From Pollutimonas subterranea (lineage in GTDB: Bacteria; Pseudomonadota; Gammaproteobacteria; Burkholderiales; Burkholderiaceae_B): 64,000 nt of DNA. The DNA is taken from the NCBI RefSeq assembly GCF_002849655.1, contig NZ_PDNW01000015.1, forward strand, positions 1 through 64,000, written 5' to 3'. Below the pieces are notes generated by a model. The model did no database searches and had not been told where the DNA came from. It saw nothing but the letters and a program-made list of their open reading frames with translations. Numbering within the stretch: the stretch's first letter is position 1; each line of letters opens with the position of its first letter. Below are positions 1 to 7,902 of this stretch, piece by piece. The position numbers and the translations under genes are program-made.

Positions 1-66
1 CATCATTCAAACATCTTTATGCTCGGCGGCGAGAGCTATCGACTGAAGCAGAAAACATCCAGTTAG
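1..66 (+). pseudogene. IS21-family istB 3' end (cut by window edge)
   Basis: The first 21 codons read through to a TAG at 64-66 and contain HHSNIF and GGESYRLKQK, which resemble the extreme C-terminus of IstB, the ATP-binding helper protein of IS21-family transposition. The gene enters from outside the window, so whether the full element is intact cannot be judged. The terminal repeats of the element follow directly, which supports the family call. Confidence 0.7.
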
Positions 67-76
67 CAAAGAATGG

Positions 77-127
77 GTGGGTCAATTTTATTGGCCAATA
101 GTGGGTCAAAAGTAATGGCCATTGACA
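77..127 (+). mobile_element. Right end of an IS21-family element with tandem terminal repeats
   Basis: Two imperfect direct repeats, GTGGGTCAATTTTATTGGCCA at 77-97 split here as GTGGGTCAATTT and TATTGGCCA, and the related unit at 101-121 (GTGGGTCAAAAG then TAATGGCCA), lie after the istB stop. The element ends in GGCCATTGACA, the complement of a TGTCAATGGCC terminus; multiple repeats at each end and a TG...CA terminus are typical of IS21 elements. The next base begins the reading frame of a truncated MFS gene, so the insertion broke that gene. The target duplication cannot be seen because the left end is outside the window. Confidence 0.75.
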
Positions 128-128
128 C

Positions 129-353
129 TCCACGTTGTCTGCTCAGGCATGCCCTCAGGAAAACGTGGGCAGTGCGCTGGCCATACAAAATAGCATCGGC
201 TTCTCGCTCACGCTTGTTGCAATCTGGCTCGTGACAAGCCTGTATGCCAGCCTGGGCGCCCACGCAACATGGATCCTGCTGCCTGGACCGTTGATCGGCC
301 TGTGGGCCATGCGAGGACTTGTGTACAGGCGTCGTGGACGTCTAGATCTGTAA
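129..353 (+). pseudogene. MFS transporter, C-terminal fragment disrupted by the IS element
   Basis: A frame open from the IS junction encodes about 74 residues ending at a TAA. It contains [15 protein letters not shown] followed by two hydrophobic segments, a pattern seen in the last membrane helices of major facilitator proteins. The first ten or so helices are missing. A TTG at 135 could start translation but no ribosome binding site of its own is visible. The substrate cannot be inferred. The remaining stretch from 354 to 598 shows no recognisable gene. Confidence 0.6.
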
Positions 354-598
354 GGTCAGTCGGGGCGTCCCGAATTCATCGCCACGCCACTATGCGCAGG
401 GACTGAGCATTGCCACGTACCACACGCCACGAGACCCTCTACTGTCTTGTGCAGCAGGTCTTGGACTTTGATTGCTGCGATCGACATCGGCAAGGTTGCC
501 GATCTGCCGGAGTAAATGGACCGGGTCATCCTAGGGTTTTTGAGCAGGGAATCATTACGAAATCCCGCCATTAATAAAACCGCTCGGTACATTAGTCG

Positions 599-910
599 GC
601 AAGACTACTCTTTGAGTTGCTGTTTACCGGGCGCTCGTTCAATGCACAAGAGGCCGCATCGCTCGGACTGGTGTGTCGTTTGACGGAAGACGGACAGGAA
701 CTTGAAGGTGCGCGGGTTCTCGCTCAGACCATATGTGGCAAATCCGCCGAAGTTGTTCGCATCGGGAGGACTGCATTTATGTACGCCAATGACAACGGCT
801 ATCGCCTAGCGGTTTCCGCAGCAGCGGACAGCTTCTGCAAGGTGGTGGCAACCGACGCAGCAAAAGAAGGCATTGCAGCCTTTGTGGAAAAGCGAAAGCC
901 GATCTGGTAA
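599..910 (+). pseudogene. Enoyl-CoA hydratase/isomerase, C-terminal fragment
   Basis: After an in-frame TAG at 593-595 the frame encodes about 103 residues with LLFTGRSFNAQEAASLGLV, then a helical C-terminus, which matches the last third of crotonase-fold enoyl-CoA hydratases (LLFTGR...A.EA...GLV). The N-terminal part with the oxyanion-hole glycines and the catalytic glutamates is absent, so the product cannot be an active hydratase. The fragment stands alone with no fatty-acid or amino-acid catabolism genes nearby, consistent with a decaying region left after transposition. The 240 bases that follow (911-1151) show nothing recognisable. Confidence 0.6.
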
Positions 911-1151
911 GACTATTGCGGTCCTCGACGGACCATCCGGACGGGTTTGATATCGCTGCATCAAGAAGAAAAATTGGCACCTTTCTTGGCTAGTTAAGTT
1001 CTCACGTCCCACGAGGATCTTATTGTTGGAATACAAGTACTGTTATCCTTGGCGTTCACCGAGCAGCGCAATGGGTTGTCGATGCGACCAGCCAGTTTGC
1101 GCATGCTATCCATCAGAATCACCACAGGCATGCGCAGGCGCTTGACGAGCA

Positions 1152-1940
1152 ATGACCAACATCGCAACAGAAGGGCATGAGGAAGAAGAAGGCGCTAAAG
1201 CCTGCGGTGGATGCCGCTCGGGCGAGCCCATGGATTTTGATTTCGACTATGCCTTCCAACCTATAGTCGACATGGATGATCGCTCGATCTATGCGCACGA
1301 AGCGCTCGTTCGCGGACCTAACGGTGAAGGAGCAATGTCGGTACTGTCGCAAGTGAACGAGGCGAACCGCTATCGCTTCGATCAGGCATGCCGGGTCAAG
1401 GCCATTACAACGGCTGCGCGACTCAATATCCGCGAGCGGATTTCCATTAATTTCCTGCCCAACGCCGTGTACAAACCTGAGGTGTGCATCCGCAGTACGC
1501 TGGAAGCCGCCCGCATGCACCACGTCTCGTTGGATCGAATCATTTTCGAGGTGACCGAGGGCGAGCGCGTACAAGATGGGCCATGGTTCACCACAATACT
1601 GCGAGAATACCAGCGTTGCGGATTCCTGACAGCCATCGACGATTTTGGCGCGGGCTATGCCGGGCTGACGCTACTGGCTGATTTCACACCTAATCTGATC
1701 AAACTGGATATGGCTTTGGTGCGAAATATCGAGCAGAGTCATTCCCGGCAAGCGATCGTAAAAGGCTTGCTGCATACTTGCCAGGATATGGGTGTAACGG
1801 TGATCGCCGAGGGTATTGAATCGACCGGCGAGCGGGATTTCCTTTATGAGGCCGGTGTGCGCCTGATGCAGGGCTATTTGTTCGGTAGACCTGCTTTTCA
1901 GGCGGCCGGGACAGTGGACCCGGCCGCCTGGAGCAAGTAA
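1152..1940 (+). CDS. EAL-domain cyclic-di-GMP phosphodiesterase
   Basis: The 262-residue protein is a single EAL domain after a short acidic, cysteine-containing N-terminus (about residues 1-28). EAL enzymes hydrolyse the second messenger cyclic-di-GMP to pGpG. The metal and catalytic positions look complete: EAL at 50-52, Asn100 in SINFLPN, Glu133 in FEVTE, the DDFGAG motif at 163-168, Lys184 in IKLDMA and Glu220 in AEGIES. No membrane segment, PAS or GGDEF domain is present, so it is probably a soluble enzyme. Its architecture resembles stand-alone EAL proteins that often act with a partner sensor. Two other cyclic-di-GMP genes lie within 5 kb. Catalytic competence is inferred from motifs only. 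Confidence 0.88.
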   Translation: MTNIATEGHEEEEGAKACGGCRSGEPMDFDFDYAFQPIVDMDDRSIYAHEALVRGPNGEGAMSVLSQVNEANRYRFDQACRVKAITTAARLNIRERISINFLPNAVYKPEVCIRSTLEAARMHHVSLDRIIFEVTEGERVQDGPWFTTILREYQRCGFLTAIDDFGAGYAGLTLLADFTPNLIKLDMALVRNIEQSHSRQAIVKGLLHTCQDMGVTVIAEGIESTGERDFLYEAGVRLMQGYLFGRPAFQAAGTVDPAAWSK

Positions 1941-2040
1941 GGGTCAGCCGGGCCGAGACGTAGCGCACTGGGACGTATGACCCATGCCTGCCCGGAGGCA
2001 GCTTACCTAAAATATCCCCGTCCATCGACGGGAGAACACT

Positions 2041-2982
2041 ATGCGCAGGCGGCTTCTTATTCTTCTGGCGCTTGCGGCTTGCGCCCTATCGTATAACGCC
2101 CATGCGGATCTCATCGTCTGCAATAAAAGTCCCACCAAGGCAATATCCGTTGCGCTTGCTTACCAACGCGGCACATTCATTACCACGCCCTACTATGTCA
2201 GCGGCTGGGAACATATCACCCCAAGCCGGTGCGAATTCATGGGTCGAGGCGACGTGACGGGAAGCCAGTTTTGGCTGCATGCCGTCTCGGAAAATACTAT
2301 TTTGCCTCTAGGTTCACGCCCGCAATTCACCCGTCTGCATGCATCGGATCAGGAGTTCTGCATCGCCGACAACGATTTTGAATATGAAAGCCGCGGAGCT
2401 GGTGCAACACACGACTGTGCCGAAGGTCGGCGCCTGGCGACTTTCCCCATCACGATCTGGCATACGTCCGACCTTACCGATCTGACCATTGATATCAATC
2501 CCGATGATTTTGTACCCCAAGCCTCCAGCCAGGGCAGCGGACAAGGCCCCAAGCTGCCTGACTTATACGGAACCATAGGCAGGACCGACCTCGCCGTCTA
2601 TACCAACAGGTTTGCGAGCACAGAGGCCGAAGGAAGAGCATCGGTTCTTGCGAATTGCCGCGCCAACAGCTTTGGCGCCAATGATCCGTGCGAACCCATA
2701 CGGTATTCAAGCTTCAAGAATCAATGTGCCGCCATGGCATTCGCGCCAAACAGTGGAGTATTCTGGGTCTTGCGTGGGGAGCCCGATTGGAGCGAACAGA
2801 AAACAGTCAGCGTAGCGCTCGAAGAATGCAATAAAAAAGACGGTGGACAAGGCTGCGCCAAAGCCGCTTCGGTCTGCTCAACCTACACCGCCTTATCCGC
2901 CCAGAAAGCGCAACAAGACGCACAGGCCCAACAGCAAATATGGAACATGCTCGGTGGGGCCTTGCGCGGTTTAGGGTGGTGA
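2041..2982 (+). CDS. Secreted DUF1036 + DUF4189 protein
   Basis: The 313-residue product begins with a clear signal peptide (RRLLILLALAACALSYNAHA), so it is probably periplasmic or secreted. Residues about 23-140 resemble DUF1036 (LIVCNKSP..., YVSGWEHI), with several cysteines that could form disulfides. Residues about 180-285 resemble DUF4189: an LAVYTN strand, repeated ALANC-like segments and AMAFAPNSG. The C-terminus is Gln/Ala-rich and ends in a short glycine-rich tail. Neither domain has an assigned biochemical role known to me. It stands alone, 100 bases after the EAL gene and 58 bases before mqsR, with no evidence of an operon. Confidence 0.7.
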   Translation: MRRRLLILLALAACALSYNAHADLIVCNKSPTKAISVALAYQRGTFITTPYYVSGWEHITPSRCEFMGRGDVTGSQFWLHAVSENTILPLGSRPQFTRLHASDQEFCIADNDFEYESRGAGATHDCAEGRRLATFPITIWHTSDLTDLTIDINPDDFVPQASSQGSGQGPKLPDLYGTIGRTDLAVYTNRFASTEAEGRASVLANCRANSFGANDPCEPIRYSSFKNQCAAMAFAPNSGVFWVLRGEPDWSEQKTVSVALEECNKKDGGQGCAKAASVCSTYTALSAQKAQQDAQAQQQIWNMLGGALRGLGW

Positions 2983-3004
2983 AGCCAGCGTCTCGACGCC
3001 GTCA

Positions 3005-3033
3005 TTGCTCTTATAAACCTATTAGGTTAATAT
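3005..3033 (+). promoter_or_regulatory. mqsRA promoter with MqsA-type palindromic operator (3016-3028)
   Basis: AACCTATTAGGTT at 3016-3028 is a perfect palindrome matching the AACCT(N3)AGGTT operator known to be bound by E. coli MqsA. It lies in the 17-bp spacer between a possible -35 (TTGCTC, 3005-3010) and -10 (TAATAT, 3028-3033), so MqsA binding would block RNA polymerase. With these boxes transcription would begin at about the ATG at 3041, and no ribosome binding site precedes that ATG. A TATAAA at 3012-3017 is an alternative -10. Confidence 0.75.
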
Positions 3034-3040
3034 CAGTTCC

Positions 3041-3337
3041 ATGGAGAAAGGCACCCCGCACACCAAGCTCGATCGTGTAAAGACACTTGTGCGAGACGGA
3101 AAGATCCGGGCCACATTCTCTTCCATATCCGATGCGGCAAAGCTAGGCATGAGTGTCGCCGATATGGGCGCAGTCATAGAGGCCCTTACCATCCAGGACT
3201 TTTACAAGAGCATGACCACGCACGCCGATCACCGGATCTGGCAAGACGTCTATCGGCCCCACACTGCGGCAGGCCCCGTCTACCTGAAGCTCACCGTGGT
3301 GAAAGACGTGCTAATCGTTTCATTCAAGGAGCTATGA
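3041..3337 (+). CDS. mqsR: MqsR toxin, mRNA endoribonuclease
   Basis: MqsR is a RelE-fold endoribonuclease that cleaves mRNA mainly at GCU sites and slows growth under stress. The protein has 98 residues, the same length as E. coli MqsR, and starts with MEKGTPHTKL. The residues important for cleavage in E. coli fall at identical positions: Lys56, Gln68, Tyr81 and Lys96, within FYKSMTT, IWQDVYRP, VYLKLTV and VSFKEL. The toxin gene precedes the antitoxin gene, the usual reversed order for this family. No Shine-Dalgarno is visible before the ATG, so a leaderless message is possible. The system sits in an IS-rich region, consistent with horizontal gain. Confidence 0.95.
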   Translation: MEKGTPHTKLDRVKTLVRDGKIRATFSSISDAAKLGMSVADMGAVIEALTIQDFYKSMTTHADHRIWQDVYRPHTAAGPVYLKLTVVKDVLIVSFKEL

Positions 3338-3339
3338 CC

Positions 3340-3771
3340 ATGAAATGTCCTATTTGTGGCGGCGCCGAACTGATCTTCACTATCCGCGACCTTCCCTACA
3401 GTTACAAGGGTCACAACACAACCATTAACGGCATCTCGGGCCACCACTGCCCTGCCTGCGACGAGTTCATACCGGAGCAGACGGAGGGCGAGCGCGTCAG
3501 CGATGAAATGCTGTCCTTTAACCGTTGGGTGAACGAGCAGGCCGGCCTGCCTCAGAAGGTGGCGCGTGTCCGCAAGAAACTCAAGCTAAGTCAACGCGAG
3601 GCAAGCGACATATTCGGTGGCGGCGTGAACGCATTCTCTCGCTATGAGCGTGGATACGCTACGCCGTCGGTTGCGCTAGTCAAACTACTGGACGTGCTTG
3701 AGCGTCACCCCGATCTGCTGCATGAAGTGCGCGAGTCCAAGGTCGACGACGTCCACTTCGTGCATACGTAA
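3340..3771 (+). CDS. mqsA: MqsA antitoxin, zinc-binding Xre-type repressor
   Basis: MqsA neutralises MqsR through an N-terminal zinc domain and represses the operon through a C-terminal helix-turn-helix. Two ATGs are available. The one at 3340 has AAGGAG eight bases upstream, while the one at 3334 has only two bases of spacing, so 3340 is preferred. From that start the zinc cysteines fall at 3, 6, 37 and 40, as in E. coli. The DNA-binding domain carries KVARVRKKLKLSQREASDIF and FGGGVNAFSRYERG, including the Asn and Arg of the recognition helix. It is 143 residues, slightly longer than E. coli MqsA (131) because of a C-terminal extension. It starts two bases after the mqsR stop. Confidence 0.95.
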   Translation: MKCPICGGAELIFTIRDLPYSYKGHNTTINGISGHHCPACDEFIPEQTEGERVSDEMLSFNRWVNEQAGLPQKVARVRKKLKLSQREASDIFGGGVNAFSRYERGYATPSVALVKLLDVLERHPDLLHEVRESKVDDVHFVHT

Positions 3772-3870
3772 GGAAATGGGTTGTCCCGGTCATGAAAGAG
3801 TGACTTAAGTGCCAGCACGCGCATGCCGAATTTGGCTGCGGTCACCGCCCAGAGAACCGGTTCAATCCCC

Positions 3871-4458
3871 CTACTTCTGGTCCTTTTTCAGGCAATCCGT
3901 CATGCAGCGGGCGTTCTGCGTATCTGGACGATCATCGACATAAAAACCGTCGCGATTAGGCATCTTGACCTTCGGCAGGCTTTTCGCATCAAGCGACGCA
4001 TTCTCGTCCAAAATACCGTTCATGTGCAGGACGTAGGCAGTCACGCTGTAGACCTCGTCATCGGTGAGGCTTTGCGGTGCGGTAAAGGGCATAGCGCGGT
4101 GGATGTAGTCGTAGAGCGTCGTGGCGTAGGGCCAGTAGCTACCCACCGTCTTCTTAGGCTTGTCAGTGGCAAGGCTGTCCTGCCCGCCGACCAGAGCCGG
4201 CCAGAAGGCCACCCCTTTCAAATCCGCACCATGACAGGAAAGGCATTGTGCCTGGTAAACCTGCTTTCCCTGCATGACCGTACCCGAACCAGGCGGCAGG
4301 CCATTGCCGTCCGGCAGCACGTCGATGTGCCAGCCCGCGATTTGTTCGTCGGTCGCCGGTGTACCCAGCCCGTAGCCTTCTTGCGCCCCGGCGGCACCCA
4401 CCGACAGCGCGGCCAACCCGGTCAACCCGGTCAACAAAGCAAATTTAAGCGCGCCCAT
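3871..4458 (-). CDS. Periplasmic c-type cytochrome, SorB/SoxD-like
   Basis: The 195-residue protein starts with a signal peptide cleaved near GAAGAQ. One haem-binding motif CLSCH lies near residue 74 and an AMPF segment about 50 residues later could supply the Met ligand. The pattern YGLGTPAT, LPPGSGT, LVGGQ...L and YVLHMNGI resembles monohaem cytochromes that take electrons from sulfite or sulfur-oxidising dehydrogenases. Such proteins are normally encoded beside a molybdopterin dehydrogenase, but none is present here. The start is supported by GGGGAG seven bases upstream. The electron donor is unknown; the sulfite link is an inference from family resemblance. Confidence 0.75.
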   Translation of the reverse strand: MGALKFALLTGLTGLAALSVGAAGAQEGYGLGTPATDEQIAGWHIDVLPDGNGLPPGSGTVMQGKQVYQAQCLSCHGADLKGVAFWPALVGGQDSLATDKPKKTVGSYWPYATTLYDYIHRAMPFTAPQSLTDDEVYSVTAYVLHMNGILDENASLDAKSLPKVKMPNRDGFYVDDRPDTQNARCMTDCLKKDQK

Positions 4459-4574
4459 TGGTCAACTCCCCGTTTGCACCCACACGCCATGGCTGGATGG
4501 AATTATTGTGATAGAACGACACTTGGCCGCGAGCTTCGGTAAGCTGTTCGAGAGTAGGCTGCACATAGCCGGAA

Positions 4575-5770
4575 GTGATTAATCAGGGCTATCCAGCCAA
4601 GCTCGACCACGTATTTGCCACGGGGGAACCCTTCATCGGACGCGCGTTGCCGATTCAGTTACAGCGCTTGGCCGATGGTCCTTTAGAGCAGTGCTACATC
4701 GACCTGATTTATCAGCCCATGCGAGACCCACAGGGGAAGATTATGGGCATCTTCGTCCAAGGACACGATGTTACCGACGTCCATGAACTCGCTCAGGAAG
4801 TTTCTTACCAGGCTGCTCACGATTCCTTGACAGGACTGTACAACCGCCGGGAGTTCGCGAAACAAAGCCGCAAGGTTGAAGGGATTACTGGGCCTCATGC
4901 CTTGTTGTACTTGGACTTGGATCACTTCAAATCGTTAATGATCGGGGTGGCCATGCTGCGGGCGATGCGTTACTGATACAAGTGGCTGCGGTTCTGCGAC
5001 GACACATCAGGACGTCAGACTTGCTAGCGCGCTTGGGTGGCGACGAGTTTGCCTTGATTCTCATCGGCTGCACGGAGGAAGACGCCCTTGAGTTGGCGCA
5101 TACGCTGCTCCGAGAAATTCGCAACATTCCATTCATTTGGAACAAGCGTCGCTACAGCACCACCCTGAGCGCCGGTCTTGTGAGATTTGGCGATCTCCAG
5201 TCCCTCTCGTTTAATGAAGCTTTGAGCTTGGCGGATGTTGCCTGTTTTCTCGCTAAGGAAAAGGGCCGGAACCGTGTCCAAGTTAGCTGTGCCAGCGACC
5301 TGGAGATCACCCAGCGCCAGCGAGATATGGACTGGGCGGACCGCCTTAAGGATTCCCTCCGAGAAGACCGGGTTGTACTGCATGCGCAGCGCTTTACCGC
5401 CTTGCAAGCCCGGCACCAAGATGGTCTCGAGTGCTGCGAAGTGCTGGCCCGCCTACTGGATACCGAGGGCAATCTGGTCGACCAGGGATTTAGCTTTGCG
5501 TTGGACGATTTCGGTAGCGGCATGTCTTCTTTTTCTTACCTTGAGCAGCTCCCCGTCCAGTACATCAAGATAGACGGCGAGTTCGTCAAAGGTATTTTGA
5601 CCCGTCCGGCAGGAGCCGCCATTGTGGAAGCTGTGGTGAAAGTCGCCCGTGCCATGAACATCCTTACGGTCGCCGAGTCGGTCGAGTTTCCTGAGTTGCT
5701 TCCCCACCTGCAAGCATTCGGCATCGACTACGGCCAGGGATTTGTATTGCATCGGCCAGAGCCGCTTTGA
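4575..5770 (+). pseudogene. PAS-GGDEF-EAL protein, inactivated
   Basis: Three lesions are visible. The PAS domain lacks its N-terminus: the frame begins within GYPAKLDHVF after an in-frame TAG at 4566. Near base 4935 one base is missing: the frame shifts inside LDLDHFKS, and the continuation, which should read VNDRGGHAAGDALL, resumes one frame over at about 4936. The GGDEF motif itself (LARLGGDEFALIL) is kept. Third, the EAL domain jumps from LARLLDTEGNLV straight to FSFALDDFGSG, removing about 100 residues including the NxS and ExTE metal sites. The leading motif is EVL instead of EAL. The remnants read as 4575-4976 and 4982-5770. An active enzyme is very unlikely. Confidence 0.85.
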
Positions 5771-5898
5771 CGTCCTCCTCGCCCTCAGCCTAGGGCTGCC
5801 GCGGCTAGCGCGGGAAGGACGAGGATTCCCGAGCCACAACAGCTCGGGGTTCCTTTTGCAAGACGGCCACGTCCGGCCGCTAGAATGTTTTTGGCCGC
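5767..5898 (-). mobile_element. 3' end of an IS605-type tnpB element (TnpB C-terminus plus RE/omega-RNA tail)
   Basis: On the minus strand, bases 5898 to 5785 encode AAKNILAAGRGRLAKG and about 20 more residues to a TGA; the NAAxNILAAG pattern is the hallmark of the TnpB C-terminus just after its zinc ribbon. Overlapping and following it is GGAATCCTCGTCCTTCCC, a stem-forming stretch (CCTCGTCCTT with the later GAGGACG), and the element ends in GTCAA at 5767, as expected for the right end of IS200/IS605 elements, which is also the 3' end of the guide scaffold. The RuvC part of TnpB and any tnpA are absent, so it is a relic. Confidence 0.65.
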
Positions 5899-5905
5899 CG
5901 GTGCT

Positions 5906-6001
5906 TCACGAATCCGACAGCCGCCTCGATACAAGAAGTAGAAATAGTCCCGCAACGGCTAATACTAGCCCAATAGTGAATCCAAAATGTGTCGGCCTTA
6001 C
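5906..6001 (-). other. Possible remnant of a small membrane protein
   Basis: A 31-codon frame between a TAG and a TGA encodes HFGFTIGLVLAVAGLFLLLV followed by SRRLSDS, which looks like a C-terminal membrane helix with a positive-inside tail. No start codon is present in the frame, so it is probably a fragment of a lost gene or chance. It separates the tnpB relic from the GAF-GGDEF gene. Confidence 0.25.
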
Positions 6002-6038
6002 CTATGAGCCGTCTTGGCATCCCTCAGCCGTAGTTATT

Positions 6039-7199
6039 TCAGAATATCGACTTTTCCGGACCGCTTGCGAGGACTCCCAAATTTTCGCGCACGTTGTGGC
6101 GGCCTATCAGAGCCGATCGATCTTTATTTTTTCGCTTATCGGTATACATCGCAACATCAACGTCTTGCATCAACTCTTCCACGGATGAGAAGTGCGAAAC
6201 CTGAACAATCCCTAGACCTGCCGAAAGATCGATGGACTCTTCTGCCACCCTAAGGTTTTTCAATGCTTGTTTTAACCGTTGTGCAATCTGCTGGGCAACG
6301 TGCTCGTCCGTGGAAGGCAGCAGGATCAGAAATTCATCACCACCCCACCGGGCTAAAACGTCCGCGGACCGGGTTGCATCGCGCAGATTCAGAGCCGCCG
6401 CTTTTAGGATTGCATCTCCGAACTTATGACCCCGCGTGTCGTTGACATTTTTAAAGTCGTTCAAATCTAGCATCAGAAGCATTGATGGCAACGCAGCAGA
6501 TGTCACACTCTCAATTTCCAACTCAAGTCGTTTTTCGAAGGCGCGTCTATTCAGAAGCCCTGTCAGGTGATCCTGATAAGCGTGCGAGTGAAGATCCCGA
6601 CGCATCAAATCCAGCTCCTGTATAGCTTCACGTTGAGTGAACTGAAGGCGTCGCGTTTCCAGAAGCCGCATGACTTGCCTGCGTAACAGATCGAGGGACT
6701 CGACTTGTTTCTCCGTCAGAGTCCGAGGACGGTAATCAAGGACACACAAGGTTCCAAGAACGTGTGGACCCGATTTGAGAAGAGCACCCGCGTAAAAACG
6801 AAGATCTTTATCTCCAGAAGACACCAGAGGATTGCTCGATGTCCGGCAGTCCGCCTGGGTGTCTTCAATCACCAGAATATCGTGTTCAACCAGCCCATGC
6901 TGACAAATTGAAATATCAATGGCTGTTTCGCGGATGCCCAGGCCGATTTCTGCTTTGAACCATTGGCGCTCCTGATCTATGAAGTTTATTACGGCGATGG
7001 GAGCATCACAGATCGTGGCGGCTAAAAGGACAAGCTCATGAAACGCCTCTTCGTATTCAGTGTCTAGAATTCGGTAGCTTGCCAGCGCCCTCAATCGGCG
7101 TCTGTCGTTAACGGCAGAATCAACGTGCTGAAAATGATTTACTGAATCCAATCGAAAGCCTTTGAGACGCTGGTGTATGTCTCGAGTAACGCACTCCAT
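6039..7199 (-). CDS. GAF-GGDEF diguanylate cyclase
   Basis: The 386-residue protein has an N-terminal GAF sensor domain (about residues 35-180; RLRALASYRILDT...AVINFIDQERQW is a common GAF opening), a short helical linker, and a GGDEF domain (about 210-370) with the intact active-site motif RWGGDEFLIL and DLNDFKNVND substrate-binding region. It should make cyclic-di-GMP in response to a small ligand or redox cue bound by GAF; the ligand is unknown. No membrane segments are seen, so it is cytoplasmic. The gene has visibly lower GC and less biased codon use than the core genes further right, which suits an accessory origin. A typical inhibitory-site RxxD is not obvious before GGDEF. Confidence 0.88.
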   Translation of the reverse strand: MECVTRDIHQRLKGFRLDSVNHFQHVDSAVNDRRRLRALASYRILDTEYEEAFHELVLLAATICDAPIAVINFIDQERQWFKAEIGLGIRETAIDISICQHGLVEHDILVIEDTQADCRTSSNPLVSSGDKDLRFYAGALLKSGPHVLGTLCVLDYRPRTLTEKQVESLDLLRRQVMRLLETRRLQFTQREAIQELDLMRRDLHSHAYQDHLTGLLNRRAFEKRLELEIESVTSAALPSMLLMLDLNDFKNVNDTRGHKFGDAILKAAALNLRDATRSADVLARWGGDEFLILLPSTDEHVAQQIAQRLKQALKNLRVAEESIDLSAGLGIVQVSHFSSVEELMQDVDVAMYTDKRKNKDRSALIGRHNVRENLGVLASGPEKSIF

Positions 7200-7339
7200 T
7201 TGCTGTTAGCTAAGTGGGACGTGCACGACCAGAGCACCTTCGCGCTGGGAAAACATACCAAAAAATCATCCCGAAGGGTGGCTTTTAGCTACATGCGTTT
7301 GAACTGATTACGCATAGCTTTGTCGATTATACCTTCCTT

Positions 7340-7762
7340 GTGAAGAGCGCAGGCTACGGCGAAGGGCCTGCGCCCGATGCGGTTAACGGACGTGCCGTTG
7401 AATGGGATCCAGCCTATCTAGAACTCATAGACCGCTTTTCTCTCGATGGATCCCGGCATTTGAACATTTCGGTGCTTCAAGGAAGAAATAAGGCAATCTC
7501 TAAGACCTTGCAGTCGGGAATGTTGTGCGTAGCTCTACTGGCCGACAGTCTACGGGTTCCAAAATCAGCCACTATTGAACAGGTAAAACGCCACCAAGGT
7601 ACTAGAAAACCAAAGAAGGACTATGTGCAAGTACGCTTCAGCGTCTGGCTTACTACCGTATCGAAACTGACGATCGAGCGACGGCGCAGAGCGCACTTGA
7701 ACGCGCCAAGGCGAGCGATTGCGGATATTGGAAGGAAGGGGGGACTGCTGGAACATACGTAA
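7340..7762 (+). pseudogene. Unrecognised, probably frameshifted gene remnant
   Basis: A GTG-started frame of 140 codons opens with plausible protein sequence (NGRAVEWDPAYLELIDRFSL) but ends in an arginine-rich, low-quality stretch. In the +1 frame the bases from about 7636 encode LQRLAYYRIETDDRATAQSA and continue as LERAKASDCGYWKE, which looks like real helical protein. The pattern suggests one or two frameshifts in an old gene. I do not recognise the family. It could equally be two unrelated fragments. Confidence 0.3.
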
Positions 7763-7863
7763 CTCCGTGGAGATGGAGTACCGTATAAAAAGACGTCGGC
7801 ACCTTGGAGCACGATTGGAGCATAAGGCCATTTCTTATGCTCCAATCCCCCGCAGCGAAAAAC

Positions 7864-7891
7864 AAAAGGCCCCGTAAAACAAGGGCCTTTT
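7864..7891 (-). terminator. Intrinsic terminator after tRNA-Pro
   Basis: AAAAGGCCC (7864-7872) pairs with GGGCCTTTT (7883-7891) around a 10-base loop. Read on the minus strand the stem ends in a T-rich tract about 12 bases after the tRNA 3' end. Confidence 0.8.
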
Positions 7892-7902
7892 ATCGAAGGA
7901 AC

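Noticed and set aside
911-1151. Short frames before the EAL gene
   Set aside because: Neither strand shows protein-like sequence of useful length.
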